DNA of 64,000 bases, taken from positions 1,426,001 to 1,490,000 of the forward strand of contig NZ_CP011114.1 of NCBI RefSeq assembly GCF_000993825.1, given 5' to 3'. A program made the translations under genes and the position numbers. The notes below the pieces were generated by a model. That model was given only the letters and a program-made list of their open reading frames with translations, made no database searches and had not been told where the DNA came from. This DNA is from Paenibacillus durus ATCC 35681 (GTDB taxonomy: Bacteria; Bacillota; Bacilli; Paenibacillales; Paenibacillaceae). This document shows, piece after piece, positions 26,395 through 34,887 of this stretch. Numbering within the stretch: position 1 is the first letter of the stretch; every line of letters starts with the position of its first letter.

Positions 26395-26838
26395 ATGTAC
26401 TATGTAAACCGCGAGCAAATTGAACACATTTTAGGACAAATTCCCGATATTGCGGACGGGCTGCGAATGGCGGCGGCTTCCTGGGACGGGGGGAAGATCT
26501 GGGGGCTGGTGCAGGAACGCTGCCTTCATCTCTCGATCGAGATCGTCACCGATGTCGGCAGCTGTCTTATTGACGGTTTTATTATGCGCGATGCCGGCAG
26601 CTACGAGGATATCGTCACCGTCATTTATGAGGAGTCGGTATTTCGCGATAAAGAGATGTATGACCGGCTTATCGAGCTGGTGTCGATGCGGGGCTCTCTT
26701 GTACAGGAATATTACGCCTGGGAGCGGGGGCGGCTGCATCCGCTGACGGCCGTCCTTCCGGAGCTGCTGACCTGCTTTGCCGCCGAAGTCAGAAGCTATC
26801 TGAATCAGGAACTGGGCACCGCCCTGCCGGTGAGCTAA
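26395..26838 (+). CDS. DUF86/HepT-like protein (YutE type)
   Basis: A 147-residue helical protein of the DUF86 family. HepT toxins of this family use an R-x4-H-x-Y motif as RNase site and target of AMPylation. Here the motif reads Arg99-GSLV-Gln104-E-Tyr106, so the His is replaced by Gln. There is no MNT nucleotidyltransferase antitoxin beside it. It is more like the solo chromosomal YutE group than a toxin. The start ATG at 26395 follows AAAGGAG; the GTG at 26386 overlaps that site. Confidence 0.78.
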   Translation: MYYVNREQIEHILGQIPDIADGLRMAAASWDGGKIWGLVQERCLHLSIEIVTDVGSCLIDGFIMRDAGSYEDIVTVIYEESVFRDKEMYDRLIELVSMRGSLVQEYYAWERGRLHPLTAVLPELLTCFAAEVRSYLNQELGTALPVS

Positions 26839-26883
26839 GATCCGCCGCGCCTGTGAAATCTGTGAGCAGAAGGGGGGACCGAG

Positions 26884-27525
26884 ATGAAGAGAGGGCAGGA
26901 GAACGGTTCGACCAGACACATCATTATGACGCTTCTAAAAATGAGAGGACCGTTGACTATCGGAGCACTGGCCGAGGAACTCGGCATTACGGAAATGGGA
27001 GTAAGGCGCCATGTGCTGCAGCTTGAGCGGGAAGGCCTGGCCAGAAACAAGATTGTGCGGCAGGCGATGGGCCGGCCTATGCATATGTATTCGCTGACGG
27101 AAAGAGCCGAAGACTATTTTCCCAAAAATTATCACAACCTTACGCTGGAGCTGCTTCGCGAATTGGAACACACCAGCGGGACCGAGGCCGTGAACGTCCT
27201 GTTCGAGGGGCGGAGGCGCAGGCTGCTCGCGCAGTACAGCCCCATGATGGAGCGGAGAGACCTCGAAGAGAGAGTGGCGGAACTGTCCGCCATCCAGAAT
27301 TCCGGCGGCTACATGGCGGAATGGGACCGGGAAGAGGACGGATCTTTCGTGCTCCGGGAGTACAACTGCCCCATCCGCCAGGTTGCCATCCAGTACCGCA
27401 AGGCCTGCGAGTGTGAGAACAATCTGTTCGAGGAATTGCTGAATGCGAGAGTTTCGCGCAGTGACTGCATGGCCGAGGGCGGGCAGTGCTGCAGATACTC
27501 GATTAAACCGATGCACCTTTCGTAA
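26884..27525 (+). CDS. SufR-like winged-helix regulator with Fe-S-type cysteines
   Basis: A 213-residue regulator of the COG2345 type. The N-terminal winged helix is LTIGALAEELGITEMGVRRHVLQLEREG, then MGRPMHMYSLTERAEDYFP. The C-terminal domain carries Cys162, Cys175, Cys177, Cys195, Cys202 and Cys203, as in SufR proteins that bind an iron-sulphur cluster. It may sense cluster status. The target is not evident; no suf gene is in the window. The ribosome site is AAGGGGGG. Confidence 0.75.
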   Translation: MKRGQENGSTRHIIMTLLKMRGPLTIGALAEELGITEMGVRRHVLQLEREGLARNKIVRQAMGRPMHMYSLTERAEDYFPKNYHNLTLELLRELEHTSGTEAVNVLFEGRRRRLLAQYSPMMERRDLEERVAELSAIQNSGGYMAEWDREEDGSFVLREYNCPIRQVAIQYRKACECENNLFEELLNARVSRSDCMAEGGQCCRYSIKPMHLS

Positions 27526-27639
27526 GGAAACGGCAATCACCAGATAGCAAAAAAACTTCCTCATCAGTCACGGGACGGCCTCTCTCTGCTTATGATATAA
27601 GCAGGATCTAGGCATTCGCCCGTAAAGGAGAGATGAAGG

Positions 27640-28017
27640 ATGAAGAAGAACACGAAAAGCTTGCTGTGGGGAATAGTTGCCGGGGGCGCCGTCGGTTCGG
27701 TGACCGCTCTGCTGCTGGCGCCCAAATCCGGAAAAGAGCTGCGCAAGGATATCTCGGACGGCGCTGCGGCAACAGTGGATAAAGCCCAGGAACTTGTTCA
27801 TCAGACCTCAGACAAGACCGTGGAATGGTACAGCAAAGCCAAGGACTCGGTGGAGCAGGTGATTCAAGAGGTAACGGACTGGAGCAAACAGTTCACTAAG
27901 GCAGAGGATGAAGCCACGGTCATTACTGCCCAGGAGATTGAACCGGCGCCGGACGGCTCCGGCCCCGGGGATGAAATTGGCTCATCAGCCGCGGATGACA
28001 CCGGGGAAAAGGCGTGA
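27640..28017 (+). CDS. YtxH domain protein
   Basis: A 125-residue protein with an N-terminal glycine-rich membrane helix (LLWGIVAGGAVGSVTALLLAPKSGKELR), the YtxH signature, followed by a helical, coiled-coil-like region and an acidic disordered tail. YtxH proteins of Bacilli are often general-stress proteins. The start ATG at 27640 follows AAAGGAGAG. I do not see a clear SigB promoter. Confidence 0.82.
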   Translation: MKKNTKSLLWGIVAGGAVGSVTALLLAPKSGKELRKDISDGAAATVDKAQELVHQTSDKTVEWYSKAKDSVEQVIQEVTDWSKQFTKAEDEATVITAQEIEPAPDGSGPGDEIGSSAADDTGEKA

Positions 28018-28113
28018 CGGCTGTCACGCCGGCAGCCGTATAGCCGGCGGTCGCCCGGTCAGATCGCGATGCCTGACAAAACCTGTAAGCTATTGCTTTC
28101 ACAGCTATACGGT

Positions 28114-28182
28114 ATGCCCTTGAACGGCCCCCGCTTCGCTTGTTGCGAAAAGGCGTTCCGTTCAAGGGCATTTATCTTTTTC
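28114..28182 (+). terminator. Long-stem terminator after ytxH-like gene
   Basis: ATGCCCTTGAACGG pairs with CCGTTCAAGGGCAT (28114-28171) around a second inner hairpin, then TTTATCTTTTT. The gap 28018-28367 otherwise holds the glutamate racemase promoter and no gene that I can support. Confidence 0.85.
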
Positions 28183-28261
28183 GTATCTATGTAAGGTTCC
28201 TGGCGGACTAGGGGCGAGAAGCTGCGCAGTCCAGGATTAAGGCGGGGGGGAGTTTCTCCTC

Positions 28262-28290
28262 TTGAACTAGGAAGATAATTGGAGTATTAT
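28262..28290 (+). promoter_or_regulatory. Probable glutamate racemase promoter
   Basis: TTGAAC (28262-28267) and TATTAT (28285-28290) are 17 bases apart, about 78 bases before the racemase start. Confidence 0.55.
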
Positions 28291-28367
28291 CTGCAATTGG
28301 GACAGGAAGCCTGGTACACTTTGCTTCCGCCTTACATAAGCTATTTAAAACAAGATGAAGGAAGCGT

Positions 28368-29195
28368 GTGTTCGTGCAGCAAGCTATCGCTATACTAGAC
28401 TCGGGCGTAGGCGGATTGACGGTTGCCAAGGAAGTAATGAGGCAGCTGCCGAGGGAGAAAATCATTTATTTCGGAGACACCGCCCGCTCCCCGTACGGAC
28501 CCCGTTCGTCCGAGGAAGTAACACTTTTTACCGAGCAAATTGTCGATTATCTTATTCAATTCAATCCTAAAATGATCGTGATCGCTTGCAACACGGCGAC
28601 TGCTGCCGCGCTCGATTATATATCGGCGAAAGTGGAGATTCCGGTCATCGGCGTTATTCATCCCGGCGCCCGCGCCGCCATCAGCGCGACAAAGACCGGA
28701 CGGGTAGGCGTAATCGGTACCGTCGGAACGATCGGCAGCGGAGCTTACACGGCAGCGCTGAAACAGCTGTCCCCGTATGTTGAGGTCGTCAGCCAGGCAT
28801 GTCCGGCGCTTGCCCCGCTGGTCGAACAGGGGATGTTCCGTACGGAGGAATGCGACCTTGCGGTGCGTGATTCGCTGAACGGGATTAAGCATGAACCGAT
28901 TGATACCCTTATCCTCGGGTGTACGCATTACCCGTTTCTCGTAGAGCCGATCGGCCGGGCAATGGGGCCCGGAGTCAAGCTGATCAGTTCTGCGGACGAG
29001 ACGGCGCGCGAGATCAGCACCATTTTGTACGACAAGGGAAAGCTGGCGAGTGGAGACGACAGTCCGGTGCATCAGTTCTTCTGCAGCGGAGATGCCGGCA
29101 TATTTCAGAGGATCGCCATGGACTGGCTTGGAGAGCAGATCAGACGCACGCCGGTGGTCTGGCAGGTGTCATCGCTTGAACCTGCGGACGTCTGA
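28368..29195 (+). CDS. murI: Glutamate racemase
   Basis: A 275-residue cofactor-independent racemase making D-glutamate for peptidoglycan. The two catalytic cysteines are Cys74 (ACNTATA) and Cys185 (GCTHYPF), with Asp11 (LDSGVGGLT), and YFGDTARSPYG is the conserved loop. Length is normal. The start is GTG at 28368 or 28374; AAGGAA precedes both. It is alone in its transcript, between two terminators, and precedes a peptidoglycan endopeptidase. Confidence 0.94.
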   Translation: MFVQQAIAILDSGVGGLTVAKEVMRQLPREKIIYFGDTARSPYGPRSSEEVTLFTEQIVDYLIQFNPKMIVIACNTATAAALDYISAKVEIPVIGVIHPGARAAISATKTGRVGVIGTVGTIGSGAYTAALKQLSPYVEVVSQACPALAPLVEQGMFRTEECDLAVRDSLNGIKHEPIDTLILGCTHYPFLVEPIGRAMGPGVKLISSADETAREISTILYDKGKLASGDDSPVHQFFCSGDAGIFQRIAMDWLGEQIRRTPVVWQVSSLEPADV

Positions 29196-29247
29196 ATGTA
29201 ACCAGGGACAACTCTTTCATTCAGGTTAAAATCATATTCGGATTCAG

Positions 29248-29281
29248 AACGGCCGGGCGGCGCAAGCCCGGCCGTTCTTTG
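29248..29281 (+). terminator. Terminator of the racemase gene
   Basis: AACGGCCGGGC pairs perfectly with GCCCGGCCGTT over a seven-base loop, followed by CTTTGC. The T run is short but the stem is very strong. Confidence 0.75.
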
Positions 29282-29387
29282 CGCATGTAGGACAAGAGGA
29301 TTCGCATACAATCAAGAAGAAATGGCTTTGCCGTCCATTTAAGCAGTCACAGCTACAGAAGGAAACGCAGCGGAGAGGATGAGAGGT

Positions 29388-30590
29388 ATGCTTCAATATA
29401 TTGTCCGCAAGGGAGATACCGTGAGACGGATAGCCGCGGCGCATGGACTTACTCCAGGGCATGTAATACAGGGGAATCCCTGGGCGGCCGAGCAGCCGTA
29501 CCTTTTTCCGGGGCAGGTGCTGTTCCTGCCTACCGTCCAGCGCAGGCGATATATTGCCCAGGGAGGGGAACGCATAAGGGAGGTGGCGGCACTGTACGGC
29601 GTCAGCCTGGAAGGGCTGGAACAGCTTAATCCCGGTATATCTCCGGACGGGTTCTGCCCGTCTGGAAAAACCTTGGTGATCCCGGTGTCCGAGCCGGCGG
29701 CGGTTGTGCGCCTGCGTGGCGAGTACGGGCCTTCGGAACTTGCGGCGGATATCGGCCTTCTGACCAATAAATATCCTTTTATCTCAGCAGATATGATAGG
29801 CTTCAGTGTCCTTGGAAAACCGCTGCATTTGCTGCGGATCGGCAGCGGGCGCTGCAGACTGCATGTGAATGCGGCGCTGCATGCCAATGAGTGGCTGACC
29901 TCGCCCTGTCTTCTAGCCTTTCTGGAGCAGTATGCCGAGGCTTATGAGAAAGGCCGGAAATGGAACGGTCACAGCCCGGAAGACTGGTTCTACAACTGGA
30001 CGGTCTGGGCCGTCCCGATGGCGAACCCCGACGGCGTAGAGCTCGTGCAGGAAGGAGCCGGTCCATGGCATCCTTACAGGCGGGAGCTTACGGAATGGAA
30101 CGGTGGACGACGCAGCTTCCGCCACTGGAAAGCCAATATCCGGGGCGTGGACCTTGGGGACCAATTCCCGGCCTTTTGGGAAGAAGAGCGGTTGCGCCGG
30201 GGCATGAGCGGGCCTGCTCCCAGGGATTATGGCGGCCCGTCGCCGCTCAGCGAGCCGGAGGCTGCTGCACTGGCTTCGCTGTGCGAGGAGGAGCCAGCGG
30301 ATATAGCAGTGTCGCTGCACAGTCAAGGCCAGGAGATCTACTGGAACTATCGCGGATATGAGCCGCCGGAGAGCCAGGAAATCGCGGAACGCATGGCGCT
30401 GGCCGGCGGCTACCGAGCGGTTGCTTTGACGGAAAGTGACGCGGGATTTAAGGACTGGTTCATTATGAAATTCAGAAAACCGGGGTTCACCGTGGAACTG
30501 GGTCTGGGCAGAAATCCGCTCCCGCTTGAGGATTTTGAAGATCTGACGCTGGAAACGGGGCAGATATTGGCTGCTATTCTATCCCATTGA
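29388..30590 (+). CDS. Two-LysM M14 gamma-D-glutamyl-diamino acid endopeptidase
   Basis: A 400-residue peptidoglycan hydrolase: LysM 1 (1-47), LysM 2 (55-99) and an M14 carboxypeptidase-like domain (about 112-395). Zinc ligands are His165 and Glu168 (LHANEW) and the His of VSLHSQGQ; the catalytic Glu is in FTVELGLG. This is the ENP1 architecture of Lysinibacillus sphaericus, which cuts the D-Glu-diamino acid bond of spore or cell wall peptide. The substrate-binding N-R pair of carboxypeptidases is G-D here (VDLGDQFP). There is no signal peptide. The ATG at 29388 is preferred because GGAGAGG precedes it by nine bases; an ATG at 29379 touches that site. Confidence 0.87.
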   Translation: MLQYIVRKGDTVRRIAAAHGLTPGHVIQGNPWAAEQPYLFPGQVLFLPTVQRRRYIAQGGERIREVAALYGVSLEGLEQLNPGISPDGFCPSGKTLVIPVSEPAAVVRLRGEYGPSELAADIGLLTNKYPFISADMIGFSVLGKPLHLLRIGSGRCRLHVNAALHANEWLTSPCLLAFLEQYAEAYEKGRKWNGHSPEDWFYNWTVWAVPMANPDGVELVQEGAGPWHPYRRELTEWNGGRRSFRHWKANIRGVDLGDQFPAFWEEERLRRGMSGPAPRDYGGPSPLSEPEAAALASLCEEEPADIAVSLHSQGQEIYWNYRGYEPPESQEIAERMALAGGYRAVALTESDAGFKDWFIMKFRKPGFTVELGLGRNPLPLEDFEDLTLETGQILAAILSH

Positions 30591-30635
30591 AAGTAAGTGA
30601 AACATTTTCAGCATAGCTGCGTAATCTATATAGAG

Positions 30636-30684
30636 GGTATGGCCGTATACATCGCTAGAGACTGCTGCACGGCCGTACCTTTTT
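30636..30684 (+). terminator. Terminator after the endopeptidase gene
   Basis: GGTATGGCCGT pairs with ACGGCCGTACC (one bulge) and is followed by TTTTT. Confidence 0.8.
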
Positions 30685-30723
30685 ACTGAATCGATCTGGT
30701 TAAAGGCAGGAAGGAGACCGAAG

Positions 30724-31002
30724 ATGAAACTAAGGAAGCTGCTGTCGCTTAAAGGATGGTCTCACGTGCTGCGAAGCACATGGCAATACGTCGTCTCTCC
30801 GCATGTCGCGCTAGGGGACAAGCTGCTGTTCGTGATTCCGGTGGCGCTGTATTGGGTGCTGCCCGATGTTATGCCTTTTATGCCGATTGACGATATCGGT
30901 GTATCGATGATGCTGATGGCCTGGTTCGTCTCCAGAATGGACCGCAAATACCCGGCGCTGAATGGCCCGAAAAGATTGAGGCTAAATGACGGGAGCAGAT
31001 AA
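30724..31002 (+). CDS. Small membrane protein, DUF1232-like
   Basis: A 92-residue protein with one or two hydrophobic segments, LFVIPVALYWVLPDVMPFMPIDDIG and VSMMLMAWFVSRM. The P-D-x-x-P-x-x-P-x-D-D pattern resembles DUF1232/YkvA proteins. The function is unknown. It has a good ribosome site (AGGAAGGAG) and stands alone between a terminator and a small Fe-S-type gene. Confidence 0.65.
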   Translation: MKLRKLLSLKGWSHVLRSTWQYVVSPHVALGDKLLFVIPVALYWVLPDVMPFMPIDDIGVSMMLMAWFVSRMDRKYPALNGPKRLRLNDGSR

Positions 31003-31092
31003 AATTTAAAGTTTGGTTGCATTATCCGGCGGTTTTCCTTTAAAATATATCTCTAGAGTATAGAAATCCAGTTGTCAGGAGATGGACGGACT

Positions 31093-31395
31093 ATGAAAGT
31101 CAAAATTACCCGCAACGCGGCTAAAGTTATAAAGCAACAAATGGATCTGGAAGAAAATAAGGATCTGAAGCTGCGCGTTCTGATTACCCATTCGCATGGC
31201 GACCACGCCCACTACGGTCTTGATTTGGACACGCCCAAGGAGAACGACGAGGTCATTCCGACGGATAAGGACATCGACGTTATTCTGGAGAAGGGGCAGC
31301 CGCTCCTTGACGGCGTAAAGGTCGACTATCTGTATTTTCCGCAAGAAGGTTTTGTTATTACGAACCCGTCCCAAGGCAACCACGGAGACCACTAA
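31093..31395 (+). CDS. HesB-fold protein without cysteines
   Basis: A 100-residue protein of the HesB/IscA-like fold: MKVKITRNAAKVIKQQM, then ITHSHGDHAHYGLDLD and an FVITNPSQ strand. IscA-type carriers use three cysteines; this protein has none, and it carries a His/Asp cluster (HSHGDHAH, and a terminal HGDH). It resembles the YneR-type non-canonical group. It cannot bind an Fe-S cluster by Cys ligation; metal binding by His is possible. The ATG at 31093 follows AGGAG. A YuzB gene follows by 53 bases. Confidence 0.7.
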   Translation: MKVKITRNAAKVIKQQMDLEENKDLKLRVLITHSHGDHAHYGLDLDTPKENDEVIPTDKDIDVILEKGQPLLDGVKVDYLYFPQEGFVITNPSQGNHGDH

Positions 31396-31448
31396 GCTAT
31401 AGGGTTTGACAGGCTGAAGCTGTCTGGACGGCAAAGAAGGGAACAGCA

Positions 31449-31688
31449 ATGGCTAACGATATACGCATTTGCGATAAATGCAATCATATGAGCATCAAGA
31501 GCGTTCTGCCGAAGCTCCGCAAAATGGCGCCTGACGCCGAGATCAAAATCGGCTGCAAGTCCTACTGCGGCCCATGCGGCAAGCGCGCTTTCGTCTACAT
31601 TAACGGCCGCTATGTCAGTGCTCCGACCGAGGACGAGGTTTTGAAGAAAGTGGAGCCTTTCATTAAGCAGCCCGCAGTAAAGAAGTAG
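31449..31688 (+). CDS. YuzB family (DUF1450) protein
   Basis: A 79-residue protein with Cys pairs in IRICDKCNHM and GCKSYCGPCGKRAF, matching DUF1450/YuzB of Bacilli. The cysteine layout suggests a thioredoxin-like or metal-binding fold; function is unknown. The start ATG follows AAGAAGGGA. A terminator lies 50 bases downstream. Confidence 0.82.
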   Translation: MANDIRICDKCNHMSIKSVLPKLRKMAPDAEIKIGCKSYCGPCGKRAFVYINGRYVSAPTEDEVLKKVEPFIKQPAVKK

Positions 31689-31740
31689 ATAGGTTCAAAA
31701 ATGGATCTGTGCTTTGCCGGAATTCGGAGAGTGCTCTTTT

Positions 31741-31777
31741 GGCCGTTTTTGCAGGTCGACTGCAAGAATGGCCTTTT
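31741..31777 (+). terminator. Terminator after yuzB-like gene
   Basis: GGCCGTTTTTGCAG pairs with CTGCAAGAATGGCC over GTCGA, followed by TTTT. Confidence 0.8.
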
Positions 31778-31874
31778 CTGTTTAGGCGCATGACCCGGGA
31801 CTAATTTAGCAGAATAGGGTAACGTGATATAATAGATTGAAATTGAGCGAGTACATAGAGGAGCGGGTGATCGA

Positions 31875-32699
31875 ATGAGACAACTATCGGATACCATTTT
31901 GCTGAATAACGGAGTTGCCATGCCGTGCTTCGGGCTGGGAACGTATAAAGCCGAGGGCAATGAGGTGGAAAATGCGGTGACGGCGGCGCTTGAGCTGGGC
32001 TACCGGAGCATCGATACGGCGTCCCTGTACGGGAATGAACATGAAGTGGGACGGGCCATTCGGGCCAGCGGTCTGCATAGGGAAGAGCTGTTCGTCACGA
32101 CGAAGGTATGGAATGACGATCAGGGCTATGACCGGGCGTTGGCCGCTTTTGAGAAGAGCCGCGAGGCGCTGGGTCTTGAAGTGATCGACTTGTACCTGAT
32201 TCATTGGCCGGGACTGAACAAATACAAGGAGACGTGGCGTGCGCTGGAGCGTCTGTACGAGGAAGGCAGCGTCCGCGCAATCGGCGTCAGCAATTTCCAG
32301 ATTCACCATCTGGAGTCGCTGATGAATGACAGCAACATCGTTCCGGTAGTGAACCAGGTAGAACTGCATCCCCGTCTAAGACAGCGGCCGCTGCATGACT
32401 TCTGCTTGCTGAACAATATCCAGATCGAAGCCTGGGCGCCGCTTATGAAGGGGCAGCTGCAGGATAACGGAACGCTGACCTCCATTGCGCGCTTGCACGG
32501 CAAATCGGTCTCCCAGGTCATTCTTCGCTGGGAATTACAGCATGACATCGTCATTATTCCGAAATCCGTAACGCCTTCCCGTATTAAGGAGAACAGCGAA
32601 ATCTTCGATTTCGAGTTATCCCAGGAGGAAATGGACGCTATCGATACGCTGGATACCGGGGAACGCATCGGCAGGCATCCGGACGATTTGATGTTCTAA
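31875..32699 (+). CDS. Aldo/keto reductase, YvgN/YtbE type
   Basis: A 274-residue AKR5-like NADPH-dependent reductase. The catalytic tetrad is Asp47 and Tyr52 (SIDTASLYGNE), Lys77 (VTTKVWN) and His110 (YLIHWP). IPKSVTPSRIKENSEIFDF is the NADPH-binding motif. Bacillus homologues reduce methylglyoxal and other aldehydes. The gene has its own ribosome site (GAGGAGCGGG) and is monocistronic. Confidence 0.88.
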   Translation: MRQLSDTILLNNGVAMPCFGLGTYKAEGNEVENAVTAALELGYRSIDTASLYGNEHEVGRAIRASGLHREELFVTTKVWNDDQGYDRALAAFEKSREALGLEVIDLYLIHWPGLNKYKETWRALERLYEEGSVRAIGVSNFQIHHLESLMNDSNIVPVVNQVELHPRLRQRPLHDFCLLNNIQIEAWAPLMKGQLQDNGTLTSIARLHGKSVSQVILRWELQHDIVIIPKSVTPSRIKENSEIFDFELSQEEMDAIDTLDTGERIGRHPDDLMF

Positions 32700-32855
32700 G
32701 GAGCCGGAGGAACTGAGGGCATTTGTGGAAGATTAAAGGCTAATTATATAAAGGGAACAGGCAGGCCGCGGGGTACCGCAGCCTGCCTGTATTTCGTATA
32801 GCGCTCGCTGCCGGAGATCATAGGCCGACCCGATCTTAGGCGCGTACGCGTTCAA

Positions 32856-34013
32856 CTACTGCGCACCGGTCTCCTTCTTCGGCGTTCTTGGCGGCAGAGG
32901 ACCCAGGTACTGATAATACTGGCACTCGATCCGTCCATTGTACAGCTTGCGCCGCTTGTCCGCCTTTCTGCCGAAATAATGCTCGAACTGCTTGGCCGGA
33001 CTAAGGGAGAAGAAGGACCAGGTCGGAAGATGAGCCATCATAACCCCGAACTGGCGGATCAGCTTCTCCGCCTCCTCCTTGTCGCTCAGCCGCTCCCCGT
33101 AAGGGGGATTGGTGATGATGCAGCCGTATTCGCCTTCCGGCTGCGCTTTGGAAGCGGGCAGGACGGAGAAGGTGATCTCACCGGACAGGCCCGCGCTCTT
33201 GGCGGCGGCCTGCGCGATATCGATCGCCTTCGGGTCGATGTCGCTGCCGGTTAGCTGCAGCGGATCGTCGTCGCGGACGGCGTCGAACGCTTCTTCGCGG
33301 GCGGTCTGCCACGCTTCCGGCGGGATCGCCGGCCAATGCTCGGACGGGAAAGAGCGCCGGAGCCCCGGAGCGATATTCCAGGCCATCATGGCCGCCTCGA
33401 TCAGAAACGTGCCCGAGCCGCAGCACGGGTCGTACAAAGGGCGGCTGCCGTTCCAGCGGCTGAGCTTTAATAGCGCGGCGGCCATGGTCTCTTTGAGGGG
33501 CGCTTCCGTAACCAGCTTGCGGTAGCCCCGCTTATGCAGCGCAGGACCGGTTGTGTCCAGCGTAATTAGCGCGATATCATTGAGCAGCGTAACCTCAATA
33601 ACGTATCGCGGACCATTCTCGGGGAACCAGTCGGTGCGGTAATATTGCTTCAGCTTATCGACAACCGCTTTTTTGACAATGCCCTGTGCGGCCGGGACGC
33701 TGGTAAGCTGCGACTTATGCGAGCGTCCCTCGACGGGGAATTCGCCATGCTCGGGAATCCAATCCTGCCACGGCAGCGCCTTGACGCCTTCGAACAGCTC
33801 GTCAAAGGTTTTAGCCGGAAATCGCCCCATATTGATCAGGACCCGATCCGAGGTGCGCAGCCACAGATTGCAGCGGCAAATATCGATAAAATCCCCGCTG
33901 AAGAGAACGCGGCCGTTCTCGGTAGCCGTTTCATAACCCAATTCGTTTAATTCGCGTGCGACGACGGCCTCCAGTCCCATGGGGGCGGTGGCAATCAGCT
34001 GCAATTTGCTCAA
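32856..34013 (-). CDS. THUMP-domain RNA methyltransferase (YpsC-like)
   Basis: A 385-residue class I RNA methyltransferase: an N-terminal THUMP-like domain (about 5-160), then a UPF0020/RlmL-type methylase with DPCCGSGTFLIEAAMMAW as SAM motif and NPPYGERL as the catalytic NPPY. Known relatives make m2G in 23S rRNA or tRNA; this is the short single-methylase form found in Bacilli as YpsC. The start is TTG at 34013 behind GGAG; the frame upstream to 34064 has no site. It converges on the aldo/keto reductase gene. Confidence 0.87.
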   Translation of the reverse strand: MSKLQLIATAPMGLEAVVARELNELGYETATENGRVLFSGDFIDICRCNLWLRTSDRVLINMGRFPAKTFDELFEGVKALPWQDWIPEHGEFPVEGRSHKSQLTSVPAAQGIVKKAVVDKLKQYYRTDWFPENGPRYVIEVTLLNDIALITLDTTGPALHKRGYRKLVTEAPLKETMAAALLKLSRWNGSRPLYDPCCGSGTFLIEAAMMAWNIAPGLRRSFPSEHWPAIPPEAWQTAREEAFDAVRDDDPLQLTGSDIDPKAIDIAQAAAKSAGLSGEITFSVLPASKAQPEGEYGCIITNPPYGERLSDKEEAEKLIRQFGVMMAHLPTWSFFSLSPAKQFEHYFGRKADKRRKLYNGRIECQYYQYLGPLPPRTPKKETGAQ

Positions 34014-34118
34014 GAATCTCAACTCCGTTGCTTGTAGGTATGTGAGTAAAGCCAGTACAATCAAGTAGAAGCGTTAAGCAGCCGCCTTATAGGGGCAGAC
34101 CCGCATCTCGTAGACCAG

Positions 34119-34136
34119 TATACTTTTTTTAGTATA
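34119..34136. repeat. Small inverted repeat in a divergent promoter region
   Basis: TATACT-TTTTTT-AGTATA lies between the RNA methyltransferase and the O-methyltransferase genes. It might be an operator or part of a promoter; nothing else supports a function. Confidence 0.25.
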
Positions 34137-34229
34137 GGCGAAGGAAGGGCGTATCACAACGTCCCGATTGGCCGGGGAACGGAAGTGCTTGCCTACATAT
34201 GTAAAATGTGAACAAAAAGGAGATCAGTT

Positions 34230-34877
34230 ATGCTTAATCAGGAGCAGTACTTTAATCAAGAGATGTACAGTGAGCAGTTATATACGGAAGATGAACTTCT
34301 GCTGTCGGTAAAAGAGGCCATCCGCGTGAGTGGCATGCCCGAAGTGTCGATTGCGCCGGGTTACGGAAGGCTGCTGAGCATGCTCGTTTCGCTTTCCCGC
34401 GCATCCAGCGTGCTGGAGATCGGAGCGCTCGGCGGATACAGCGGCATTTGCCTGGCCAGGGGACTGGCTTCCGGAGGAACATTAACCTCTCTGGAGCTAA
34501 AGCCGGAGTATGCCGAGATGGCGCGCCGCCATCTGGAACAAGCCGGATTCGGCGGCATTGTCGAATACCGGACAGGCCCCGCGCTGGACAGTCTTGCCCT
34601 GCTGGCGGAGGAAGGGAGAACGTTCGATTTCTTTTTTATCGATGCCGACAAGGAGAACTATCCGAACTATCTGGAATACGCCATACGGCTGGCGAAGCCG
34701 GGAGCGGTCATCGCGGGCGATAATATCTTCCTGCGCGGACGCACCCTGAATACGGACAAGAACGGGCCTGCCGTGCAGGCGATGCGCCGTTTCAACGAGA
34801 TGATTGCAGGTGACAACCGGCTAACCAGCACGCTGCTGCCCGCGTATGACGGACTCGCTCTTGCAATTGTGAAATAA
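34230..34877 (+). CDS. O-methyltransferase family 3 (YrrM-like)
   Basis: A 215-residue SAM-dependent O-methyltransferase of the caffeoyl-CoA/catechol type. VLEIGALGGYSGICLARGL is the SAM motif, FFFIDADKENYPNYLEYA carries the metal-binding Asp, and AVIAGDNIFLRG the second metal site. Metal-dependent methylation of a vicinal diol or, for Bacillus TrmR/YrrM, of tRNA hydroxyuridine is possible. The ribosome site AAAAGGAG precedes the ATG. It converges closely on an MFS gene. Confidence 0.83.
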   Translation: MLNQEQYFNQEMYSEQLYTEDELLLSVKEAIRVSGMPEVSIAPGYGRLLSMLVSLSRASSVLEIGALGGYSGICLARGLASGGTLTSLELKPEYAEMARRHLEQAGFGGIVEYRTGPALDSLALLAEEGRTFDFFFIDADKENYPNYLEYAIRLAKPGAVIAGDNIFLRGRTLNTDKNGPAVQAMRRFNEMIAGDNRLTSTLLPAYDGLALAIVK

Positions 34878-34887
34878 AGGCGGGAGG

